DNA from: Deltaproteobacteria bacterium
Lineage (GTDB): Bacteria; Myxococcota_A; Polyangia; HGW-17
NCBI GenBank assembly: GCA_016937155.1
Contig: JAFGWM010000068.1
Coordinates: 21,121 to 85,120, forward strand
Length of the DNA stretch: 64,000 nt
Reading direction: 5' to 3'
Numbering within the stretch: the stretch's first letter is position 1; each line of letters opens with the position of its first letter. The notes beneath the pieces are model-generated. The model ran no database searches and was not told where the DNA came from. It saw only the letters and a list, made by a program, of their open reading frames with translations. This document shows, piece by piece, positions 39,253-47,777 of this stretch. The translations under genes and the position numbers were made by a program.

Positions 39253-42243
39253 ATGTTTCTGAATATTTTTTTTGCACTTTTTCACATTATGTGTTCCCAG
39301 AGTGCAGTTAAAACTGAAGAAAAAAAAGTAGTTTTAGCGAATCCTGTCGCAAAAAAGACTGTTTCCGAAAAGATTACATCATCTTCCTCGGGTGTTAAAT
39401 CCGGAGAAGTTTTACCTTCAGTTGAAATTACAGATGTTGTTTTAAAGGGTGAGTTTATTGACAAAAAGAAAACTCTGAAGGGGATTATTAAAATTCTTGC
39501 TAAAACAACCACCTCACAACTCCGTAAGGTTCTTGAAAAACAGCTGGGGCAGATAGGATATGGAGTGGTTGAATATTCTCTGAATGGAACAACTCTGTTT
39601 CTCAAGCTTAAACCTGTTGTTGTCGTAAGGAATGTTTTCATAAAGGGGAACTGGCCTCTTTTTGAGACGGATATAATGAGAAGGGTGATTTTGCGTCCCG
39701 GGACACCACTGCCCTTCAGTGAAGTTGAACGTAAAAAGCTTTTTGATCTCCAGCATCGAAGAATAGAGGATTATCTTCACAGAGAAGGATATTTTGACAG
39801 CATAATAAAGATAAAGATAAGAGTTTCGAAGAAATCTCATACTCTTGATCTCTATATACATCTGAACAAGGGTTCTTCATACAAGCTTGGAAAACTTGGT
39901 ATCAAGGGAAATACTGCTATGAAATCAGCAGATATTGCGAAGTTTTTCCAGCACAAATTATTCTTTTACAAAAGGCCCTTTTATAAGCAGCAGTTTAAAA
40001 AAGACATAAAAAAACTTGAAAAGCATTATAGAAAACTGGGATATTTCAGTGTCAGTGTAAGGGATGATTTTGACAAGGAGTACTCTCTTGACAGAAGTAA
40101 CAGACTTGTAAATGTCAATATCTTTGTAAGGGAAAGAAAGAAAGTTGAAATAAAATTCTCCGGAAACAGAAAAATTGGCAGGGAGGAGCTTTTAGGGGAA
40201 CTTTCATTTGTTTCAAGTGGAACCTACGATGATCATGAAATTGGCAGGAGCGCCGATGCAATTGTTCATGCATATCAGAAAAAGGGCTATTTCAACACTG
40301 TGGTTCATCACAAGAGCTATGTAATTGGAGCAAAATCCCTCAAAATTATCTATTACATCATGGAAGGAAAGCAGTACAGAGTTGGAAAGATTTCCTTCAG
40401 TGGAAATAAGTATTTTTCTGACCGGAAACTTAAAAAGGAAATAGAAACCAAGGTTTTTCCGCGAAAACTTGCCTTTTTCGGATTGGGAAGTGGCGGTTTT
40501 ATAACTCCGGTTCAATTGAAGCAGGATGCTGACAGAATAAAAAAATATTATAATAACGCCGGTTTTCCGGACACCAAAGTTTTTGTTGATGTAAGACCAT
40601 CCCGTAGTGATACCTATCCGGGCGTTTTTGAAGCCATTGAAAGCACTGTTCCTTCAACCAAGGGACATGAGTATGTGAATGTTTATTTTAAAATAGAGCA
40701 GGGTAAAAGGGTTCTCATTAAATCCATAACTTTCAAAGGTACTATTCCTGAACATGAAAAAGCCTTCAGAAAAATGTCAAAAGTAGCTGTTGGCAATTCT
40801 TTTTCCATGGAGAAAATAACTGAGGATCTTAAAAAATTTAAAGTATATCTTGCCAATAAGGGGTTCCCTCATACCGTAATTACAACTGATATTAAAGCAT
40901 CTGAAAAAAAGGATGGGGTGGTTCTTGTTTATAACATTGAAAAGGGTAAGAAAGTATTTTTCGGTCCGATTATATTGAGGGGAAATTTTAAAACCAGAAG
41001 CTCTGTGGTATGGAAGGAAATTCCATTCAGAAACGGGGATGCATACTCAATATCAGCTATTGAAGAGGCTGGAAGAAATATAAGAAGTCTTGGTGTTTTC
41101 AGAAGTGTAAGAGTCCAGTTTCTCAGTTTCAGCAATAAGACAGATCATATCCCGGTGGTGATCAGTGTGATTGAGAGATATGATGATGCCGGTGAACTTG
41201 AAGTTGGTGGTGGTCTTTCTACTGATAACCTTTACTTTGCATCCTTTGCATACAGAAATAAAAATCTTTTCGGGTACGCCAAAAGCATGGAACTGAAGGG
41301 TGAAATCGGAGCTGAAATACAGAGTGGACGTATCACATTTCAGGATCAGCGTTTTCTGAATTCAAAACTGATTTTTGAAGTTGCAGGTTATGGCAGACAG
41401 GAAAAGACCGTACGTCTTGGAGATATTCTTACATTCGGTGCCAGTATTACACTCAGAAAAAGATGGTCACAAAGATTTCAGTGGTTTTTGAGATATGAAA
41501 TACGTCATGTGAGTTATAAGGAAACACTGATAAGGGTCAGTGGAGCTCCTGAAGAGGATTCCACTGTTGATTTTGCCACTACAACAGCAAGTATAGGCCC
41601 CACTGTAATATGGGATAAACGTGATAATCCTCTTGTGCCCAGAAAGGGCTACCGTCTGACATCAAGTGTCCGAATTGCATCCAACTATCTTGGTGGTGAT
41701 GATAATTTCCTGCATTTTAACAATACAGGTCAGGTTTTTATCGGTCTTCCTCTGGGGCTGGTTCTGGCTCAGGGTATAAGATATGATCATGGAATTCCTC
41801 TCTGGGGAACAAACGTCCTTCCCAAGGTTGAAAGATTTTTTGCCGGTGGTGACACCACGGTCAGAGGATATGAAGAGGACAGACTTTTTGCACAGGTTAT
41901 ATCAACTCCCATGAATCCGGGTGGCGGGGTAAATCTCTACAAATCCTTCCCTCTGGGAGGAAATATCCGTTTTCTGTCCAATACGGAGTTACAGTTCCCC
42001 ATTTTCAAAAAGAGTTTTCTTCTTGGAATGCCGATCTGGGGGGCATTCTTTTTTGACAGTGGATATATCGTGAACAATTACGAAAGTTTTACAAAAACAC
42101 TTTTTCATAACGGGTACGGTGCAGCCCTGAGACTTGTTTCTCCCGTGGGTGTTATAAGCCTTGAATATGGTATTCCACTCAATAAAGTTGCGGGAACAGA
42201 TCCCAGTGGAAGAGTGCACTTTAATTTCGGTTTTATTTTCTGA
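39253..42243 (+). CDS. BamA/TamA-like Omp85 outer-membrane assembly protein with about seven POTRA-like units
   Basis: Repeated GN...Y..kGY...V units; ERFFAGGDTTVRGYEEDRL (VRGF-type motif); terminal FGFIF. Confidence 0.85.
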   Translation: MFLNIFFALFHIMCSQSAVKTEEKKVVLANPVAKKTVSEKITSSSSGVKSGEVLPSVEITDVVLKGEFIDKKKTLKGIIKILAKTTTSQLRKVLEKQLGQIGYGVVEYSLNGTTLFLKLKPVVVVRNVFIKGNWPLFETDIMRRVILRPGTPLPFSEVERKKLFDLQHRRIEDYLHREGYFDSIIKIKIRVSKKSHTLDLYIHLNKGSSYKLGKLGIKGNTAMKSADIAKFFQHKLFFYKRPFYKQQFKKDIKKLEKHYRKLGYFSVSVRDDFDKEYSLDRSNRLVNVNIFVRERKKVEIKFSGNRKIGREELLGELSFVSSGTYDDHEIGRSADAIVHAYQKKGYFNTVVHHKSYVIGAKSLKIIYYIMEGKQYRVGKISFSGNKYFSDRKLKKEIETKVFPRKLAFFGLGSGGFITPVQLKQDADRIKKYYNNAGFPDTKVFVDVRPSRSDTYPGVFEAIESTVPSTKGHEYVNVYFKIEQGKRVLIKSITFKGTIPEHEKAFRKMSKVAVGNSFSMEKITEDLKKFKVYLANKGFPHTVITTDIKASEKKDGVVLVYNIEKGKKVFFGPIILRGNFKTRSSVVWKEIPFRNGDAYSISAIEEAGRNIRSLGVFRSVRVQFLSFSNKTDHIPVVISVIERYDDAGELEVGGGLSTDNLYFASFAYRNKNLFGYAKSMELKGEIGAEIQSGRITFQDQRFLNSKLIFEVAGYGRQEKTVRLGDILTFGASITLRKRWSQRFQWFLRYEIRHVSYKETLIRVSGAPEEDSTVDFATTTASIGPTVIWDKRDNPLVPRKGYRLTSSVRIASNYLGGDDNFLHFNNTGQVFIGLPLGLVLAQGIRYDHGIPLWGTNVLPKVERFFAGGDTTVRGYEEDRLFAQVISTPMNPGGGVNLYKSFPLGGNIRFLSNTELQFPIFKKSFLLGMPIWGAFFFDSGYIVNNYESFTKTLFHNGYGAALRLVSPVGVISLEYGIPLNKVAGTDPSGRVHFNFGFIF

Positions 42244-42360
42244 TTACCGGACTTTCGGCCAATTTCAGCTTGACCTGAAATTGCATTCAGTTTATACCAT
42301 CGGACTGAAAATTCAGGCAATTCCTGTTGATTTATACAACTTTTGCAAATCGAGGAACAA

Positions 42361-44433
42361 ATGACGAAGTACGAAACAAAAAATATCCGCAACATTGCAA
42401 TCGTGGGTCAGAGAGGTGTTGGAAAAACTACTTTTTCTGAAGCCATGCTTTTCATTACAAAAGCCAACAACAGAATTGGCAGCGTAGATGATGAAACATC
42501 AACATTTGACTTTGAGCCGGAAGAGCAAAAAAGGCACAGTACTGTTAGTGCAGCATATGCCTGGGCTGAATGGAATGATCATAAAATCAATGTTATTGAC
42601 ACCCCCGGGGCCAGTGACTTTATGAATGACACCCGTCTCAGTGTTGAAGTGGCAGATGCTTCCTTCATACTTGTCGGTGCAACTGACGGTGTTCAGGTTG
42701 GTACTGAAAAGGTATGGAGTTTTGTTGAAGGTGCCGGTATTCCCCGTGCAGTTCTCATTACGGGAATGGACAAGGAAAGAGCCAACTTTCTGGAAACAGT
42801 TAAGGATGTTCAGGAAACCCTCAGCAGACAGGCTGTTCCAATTCATGTTCCCATTGGAAACGAACAGAGCTTCAAGGGTGTGGTTAATCTTATATCAGGT
42901 AAGGCTTTCATTTTCGAAAACGGAGAGATGACTGAAGTTACTCCTCCAGCTGAACTGGCTGATGAGATTGAGGCTGGTCGTGAGGGCCTCATGGAAATTA
43001 TAGCTGAGAGCGACGAAGAGCTTACAGATAAGTATCTTGAAGAAGGTATGCTCAGTGATGAAGATATGATGAAGGGATTTCCTCTGGCAGTCCGTTCGGG
43101 TATTCTCACTCCTATATTGTGTGTAAGTGGAAAACGCCTCATCGGTATTGATGAAGTTTTAAATTTCACTGTTGAGTATCTTCCTTCACCGGAGGAAAGA
43201 ACTCCCTTCAAGGGCAAAAAAGGTGAAGAAACCGTAGAAGTTACCTGTAAAAATGATGGCTTCAGCGCTGTTGTGTTCAAGACATTCACCACGGATATCG
43301 GAACCATGTCTGTTTTCCGTATTGTTTCCGGTGATATCGGTGGCGATGGCGGTTTCAATAATGTTGGCAGCGACAGAAAAGAACGCTACAGCCAGCTTTA
43401 TGTACTCAGAGGTAAAAAACGTGATAACTGTGACGGTATGAGTGCTGGTGATATCGGTGCTGTAGCCAAGCTTAAAACCACATATACCGGTGATACAATC
43501 GGTTCTGACAATGTGGAATATGTGTTTGATCTCGGTGAGACTCCGGATCCCGTTGCAATTGTGGCTGTTCATCCCAAATCAAAAGCTGATGAGGATAAAC
43601 TTGGAAGTAAACTTAATGACATAGTTATGGAAGATCCAGCCCTCAAACTTTGGAGAGATGCTGATTCCAGTGAGTTACTTTTAGGTGGTATGGGACAGAT
43701 GCATATTGACGTCAGTGTTGATAAACTGAAGCGTTCAAAGGTTGAAGTTGAAACCACACTTCCCAGAATTCCCTATCGCGAAACAATTACAAAGAAATCA
43801 CCATACACTGAAGGTAAACACAAAAAACAATCCGGCGGCAGGGGACAGTTTGGTGTCTGCTATATCGAACTTGAGCCACTTCCCTCAGATACTGAAACAG
43901 GATTTGAGTTTGAGGATAAAATTTTCGGTGGTGCAATTCCCAAGCAGTGGATTCCTTCCGTTGAAAAAGGTATCAGAGACCGTATGAGTCGTGGTGTTAT
44001 CGCGGGATATCCTGTTATCAATGTTAAAGTTACATTGCTTGATGGTAAATATCACGATGTTGACAGTTCTGATGCTGCTTTCCAGATGGCCGGGTCAAAG
44101 GGATTCCAGGCTGCTGTTAAAAACTCCAACCCTGTACTTCTTGAGCCCATCTACAATCTTGAAGTTGTTGTACCTCAGGATTATATGGGAACTATCATGG
44201 GCAGTATTACTTCAAAGCGTGGTCGTCCCCTTGGCAGTGAGCAAAAGGGTAAGAACGTTGTAATCAAGGCTCAGGTTCCATTAGCTGAGATTCAGAAATA
44301 CAGTGCTGATCTTGAATCAATGACATCCGGCAGAGGTTCCTTCTCGATTGAGATGGATCACTATGAGAGAGTTCCACCAGAGATAGCACAGAAGATCATC
44401 TCCAGTGCAACAATGGAAGAAGAAGAAGACTAG
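42361..44433 (+). CDS. Elongation factor G-like translational GTPase (EF-G type II)
   Basis: NIAIVGQRGVGKTTFSEAML, NVIDTPGASDF, GMDKERANF; switch I has QKRHSTVSAA in place of the usual RGITI; RBS gagga. Confidence 0.88.
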   Translation: MTKYETKNIRNIAIVGQRGVGKTTFSEAMLFITKANNRIGSVDDETSTFDFEPEEQKRHSTVSAAYAWAEWNDHKINVIDTPGASDFMNDTRLSVEVADASFILVGATDGVQVGTEKVWSFVEGAGIPRAVLITGMDKERANFLETVKDVQETLSRQAVPIHVPIGNEQSFKGVVNLISGKAFIFENGEMTEVTPPAELADEIEAGREGLMEIIAESDEELTDKYLEEGMLSDEDMMKGFPLAVRSGILTPILCVSGKRLIGIDEVLNFTVEYLPSPEERTPFKGKKGEETVEVTCKNDGFSAVVFKTFTTDIGTMSVFRIVSGDIGGDGGFNNVGSDRKERYSQLYVLRGKKRDNCDGMSAGDIGAVAKLKTTYTGDTIGSDNVEYVFDLGETPDPVAIVAVHPKSKADEDKLGSKLNDIVMEDPALKLWRDADSSELLLGGMGQMHIDVSVDKLKRSKVEVETTLPRIPYRETITKKSPYTEGKHKKQSGGRGQFGVCYIELEPLPSDTETGFEFEDKIFGGAIPKQWIPSVEKGIRDRMSRGVIAGYPVINVKVTLLDGKYHDVDSSDAAFQMAGSKGFQAAVKNSNPVLLEPIYNLEVVVPQDYMGTIMGSITSKRGRPLGSEQKGKNVVIKAQVPLAEIQKYSADLESMTSGRGSFSIEMDHYERVPPEIAQKIISSATMEEEED

Positions 44434-44504
44434 AGCTGATTTGCTCCCCTCTTTTCCACTTTCAGCTTGCATTCATTAATCCATACAATTATAAATACTC
44501 ACGC

Positions 44505-44578
44505 GCCTCCGTAGCTCAGGCGGATAGAGCAGCGGTTTCCTAAACCGTTGGCCGGGTGTTCGAGTCGCCCCGGGGGCA
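44505..44578 (+). tRNA. tRNA-Arg (anticodon CCT)
   Basis: Cloverleaf by eye: acceptor GCCTCCG/CGGGGGC, anticodon stem GCGGT-TTCCTAA-ACCGT with anticodon CCT, T-arm TTCGAGT. Confidence 0.9.
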
Positions 44579-45003
44579 CTGATAAATTCAATAAAACTTA
44601 GGGTATCTTATAAACATCCACCACCAGAACTTCATTCTCCACTGCCATGGTTTCCCTTCGCACTTTTTAAAACTGTTTTGCAGGAAAAATTCACTCCAAC
44701 AAAGTTAAAAGAAAAAATAATCTAAAAGTAGGTTAAAACTGAACATGAACTTCACAAAGATCATAGAGAAACTGAAGTTGTGTAAAGCGAATTGAGTTAT
44801 GCTCTAAAATTATAAACCAGTTTCATTAATTAACGTATTTGTATAAAATTTTCTCTCCCATGGTTATACCCTTAGTCTCTCCTTCCCAATATTTTAATTG
44901 GAATTTGTGTTTCTTATACACGGAATTCTTTCGAAAACCACACATCCACTTAACGATCCCCAGTTATCTCGCTGATCGTTCCTCACCATCGGACGAGTGG
45001 AAC

Positions 45004-45193
45004 CCATTGCCTGTGTGTTTAGGATCGAACCTTGGTGCTATTTCGAACCGCTGTTACTTATTGTGAGGTTGGCCGTTGTCGCAACCTGGAATTTGCCACT
45101 TAATGTGTTTTGCAGCTTCCGGTACACGTTTGAGATTACAGCAAGGTACCGGTGCTGAGGAACCGCACCCATGACAATATACCCAAGTCATAA
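45004..45193. repeat. Dispersed repeat copy A (190 bp; second full copy at 59101-59290)
   Basis: Shares ccattgcctg...ggatcga.cctt.gtgctatttcgaaccg and acttccggtacacgtttgagattacagcaaggtaccggtgctgaggaacc.ca.ccatgacaatatacccaagtcata with copy C. Confidence 0.85.
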
Positions 45194-45323
45194 TATGCAA
45201 TTTTTTTCCCACCAGTTTTTTTAATTGAGCAATCATTATCTTTGCCCATACTTCGAAATATTTTTCAACAATAGTTGATTTTACATGTGAAACATCACTC
45301 TGGGAATCAAAAAAGTCATGCAT
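45054..45323 (-). pseudogene. Truncated/chimeric copy of a Cys-rich small secreted protein gene (see 59151-59492)
   Basis: Shares MTWVYCHGCGSSAPVPCCNLKRVPE..I.W.IPGC.NG.P with 59151-59492 but has an unrelated N-terminus and no signal peptide. Confidence 0.5.
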
Positions 45324-45365
45324 TCGAAACTCATTTTAGTTATAAAATTTAAAATTCTTAAACTG

Positions 45366-46352
45366 TTATTTTTTCTTTATCAGTTCTAGAAGTAATTCCT
45401 GAACAAGCTTAATTTCTGATGTATTTTCTGTACTTTGTTCGATTCCAGAAAAGTTACCAAAGAACTTATTACTTAGTTGAGTTTTTATTTCTAATTGTTT
45501 TTCGTCTCCCATCCCATCGATATATCCAGGCAGAGTCATTTGTTCAAAATAGTACCATTCCAACTGTTTTGCATAAATTCTGTGTTTTGATGAAATTTGT
45601 CCTGCATAAATTCCAAGGAATACCAGCAAAATTGTAACCGGAAGTGGAAAGATTATCTGTCCTATGGATAATTTAAAACTTGGGAAAAGATAATTATTCT
45701 TATACAATAAAATCCAATATAATATTATTCCAGAAATAACCAATATTATTGATATAATTGAAGTCAACCTCCACCAGAATGCAAGAGAATTTTCTTTTTG
45801 AGCTTTTTTGTTAAAATGTTCACCGACTTTATCAGATATAGTTTGTACTAATACAAACCTTGCTGATTTAGATAATTTTTTAACATCCTCTATTTCTTTA
45901 TCTATCTTTTTTTTGGCATCATTGGATTCTTTTATAATATCATTATGAATCAAATCAATATTTTTTTTCAAATTACCAATATCAGCCAGTGTATTCATTG
46001 CATTTTTATACACTTGCGTATAGTCACCTAAAAGTCCGGCAAAAAATGGAAATCTACTGCATAATATAGAAAATTGATGATTCAAAGCAATCAATGAATT
46101 GGGATCTGATGATTTATATTCGTTTTCAATTCGAGTTAAAATATCATTTGTTAGTACCAACTCGCCTAAATCAATTAATAATTCAGGATTTAACCCGTCA
46201 AGTAGAAATTTCAATCTATTTAAAATTGAAATAAAAGAATTCAGGACATTAGTATCCTCAGTTTCTGTTTTCATTTTGTCAAAGTTAAGCAATTCGATTA
46301 AACCGGCTAATTTTGAATGAATTTCAAGTTTTAAATAATCATCCCTTTTCAT
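45366..46352 (-). CDS. Hypothetical protein with coiled-coil region and two TM helices
   Basis: 328 aa; LTSIISIILVISGIILYWILL and IGQIIFPLPVTILLVFLGIYA TM segments. Confidence 0.65.
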   Translation of the reverse strand: MKRDDYLKLEIHSKLAGLIELLNFDKMKTETEDTNVLNSFISILNRLKFLLDGLNPELLIDLGELVLTNDILTRIENEYKSSDPNSLIALNHQFSILCSRFPFFAGLLGDYTQVYKNAMNTLADIGNLKKNIDLIHNDIIKESNDAKKKIDKEIEDVKKLSKSARFVLVQTISDKVGEHFNKKAQKENSLAFWWRLTSIISIILVISGIILYWILLYKNNYLFPSFKLSIGQIIFPLPVTILLVFLGIYAGQISSKHRIYAKQLEWYYFEQMTLPGYIDGMGDEKQLEIKTQLSNKFFGNFSGIEQSTENTSEIKLVQELLLELIKKK

Positions 46353-46356
46353 ATCT

Positions 46357-46539
46357 TTACCTGTTATGTATTAACCATACACTAATATAATTTACTGAAG
46401 TGCCAACTGCTTCAACTGCTTGCCGAAGTTTTAGTTCAGAAATGACAAAGTGTTTGCACCAGTATTTTACTTCCCAGTCTTGAGAAAGGTTTACACGGGT
46501 TCTATCAAGGGGTGCTTTTGTATCAAGATTATCAGGCAT
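46357..46539 (-). CDS. DUF3606-like small protein
   Basis: MPDNLDTKAPLDRTRVNLSQDWEVKYWCKHFVISELKLRQAVEAVG: DUF3606 pattern. Confidence 0.65.
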   Translation of the reverse strand: MPDNLDTKAPLDRTRVNLSQDWEVKYWCKHFVISELKLRQAVEAVGTSVNYISVWLIHNR

Positions 46540-46842
46540 GATAATATCCTTTTCTTAACAGAATCAGTAATGAAAATCGGAAATTAGATTTTCACAAGGT
46601 AATTTAGTGGGCTTGATTTATATATCAAGAAATTTTTTAATATAACGCAATTTAGATTCAGAATTAATGATTGTAATTTTGTTTGAATTACCGGTGGGAC
46701 GACGGTTTTCCCTTGGGTTTGGGGTTGGAATTGTTGTTTTGTCCACTGATGTATTGTGGTTTAAGACGGATGATTATATCAAATACCAAAGTCAGTTGTT
46801 CGCCTGAAGAACAGTTTATGGAATTTGACTAAACTAAAACAA

Positions 46843-47133
46843 TCAAACTTCGAGGGTGTCGGGGGTATCCGGGCTTTCTGGAGAGTCGGGGCGGGCAGGG
46901 GATGAGATGCCCATCATGATTCTGAGCTGTTTATTGGGAACAACTGTGCGGGCTGTTTTTGCCCAGTCCTGATACCAGGCCCACATTTCATCTCTTGCTG
47001 CTTCCAGTTGATCTCTGCTTACTGTCCATGAACTGTCAGGTGCAGTCCACGTTTTGGCTGTTTCCAGAAGAGTTCCAACTTCATTGATTTTTTCCTGGTT
47101 AAGACCGCGTTTTGATAACAGTGCCATTTTCAA
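46843..47133 (-). CDS. Small hypothetical protein
   Basis: 96 aa, MKMALLSKRGLNQEKINEVGTLLETAKTW...; RBS-like ggag upstream. Confidence 0.5.
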   Translation of the reverse strand: MKMALLSKRGLNQEKINEVGTLLETAKTWTAPDSSWTVSRDQLEAARDEMWAWYQDWAKTARTVVPNKQLRIMMGISSPARPDSPESPDTPDTLEV

Positions 47134-47250
47134 TTTCTCCTTGTGAGGGTTTATATTACAGGTCTGTGATGATGTTTTCGATATCTGTTGCCAGCTTTAT
47201 GATTTCTTCAGGTGGTGTTTTGCCATCAGCAATGCGTGTTTTGAGGGTTG

Positions 47251-47412
47251 TTATGAGGCTTCGGACGGCTTCTTGGTCGATGATGACTCCAACACCATCG
47301 AGTCAACCTCCTTCCGAAACTCATTCAGAAGCCATGTCAAATGCGATGTCTGACCTTCAATATTCGCAGCAACGTCCTGTATTTCCCGCAATTTGGGTAG
47401 AATTTCACTCAT
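47251..47412 (-). CDS. Small hypothetical protein, possibly frameshifted
   Basis: MSEILPKLREIQDVAANIEGQTSHLTWLLNEFRKEVDSMVLESSSTKKPSEAS; another frame continues GVGVIIDQEAVRSLITTLKTRIADGKTPPEEIIKLATDIENIITDL to a stop at 47156. Confidence 0.4.
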   Translation of the reverse strand: MSEILPKLREIQDVAANIEGQTSHLTWLLNEFRKEVDSMVLESSSTKKPSEAS

Positions 47413-47777
47413 GATTTCCTCCTGTTTAATGATTGTTTGTGAGTAGATTCAACGCGTTACAGATATTGTAACAAGAATTGGGTGGGTTTTATAAAAAATG
47501 ACAAAGTGGGATTAATTATTAACAATCTTGGGGCTGTTAAAGCCTGGTCCCTATTTAAGAATTTAATAATCGCTTCCGTTGGTATGAATTTGGAAGTTCC
47601 TTAACTGCAGGGAGTTCTCTTTCGCGTTGTTTTCACATCGACCTGTAGTTATTAAGAAAATCGTTCTTTTTAAAATTGAAGCGTGTTGCTTCTTTATTGT
47701 AAGTCTTTCTGTTAATTTTATTGAAACTACAATATATTTATTGGCGTTTATTTGATTTTTAGTGTCTGGAGATTTTT

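Noticed and set aside
42843-43572. Long minus-strand ORFs inside the EF-G-like gene
   Set aside because: Antisense shadows of a strongly supported GTPase gene; translations have no recognisable motifs
42361-44433. EF-G-like gene considered as an unusual antibiotic-resistance or novel GTPase
   Set aside because: Best explained as the known EF-G type II (EF-G-like) family; non-canonical switch I is typical of that group
44505-44578. Search by eye for a direct repeat of the tRNA-Arg 3' end as an attR site
   Set aside because: No clear second copy recognised within the window; island boundary remains unproven
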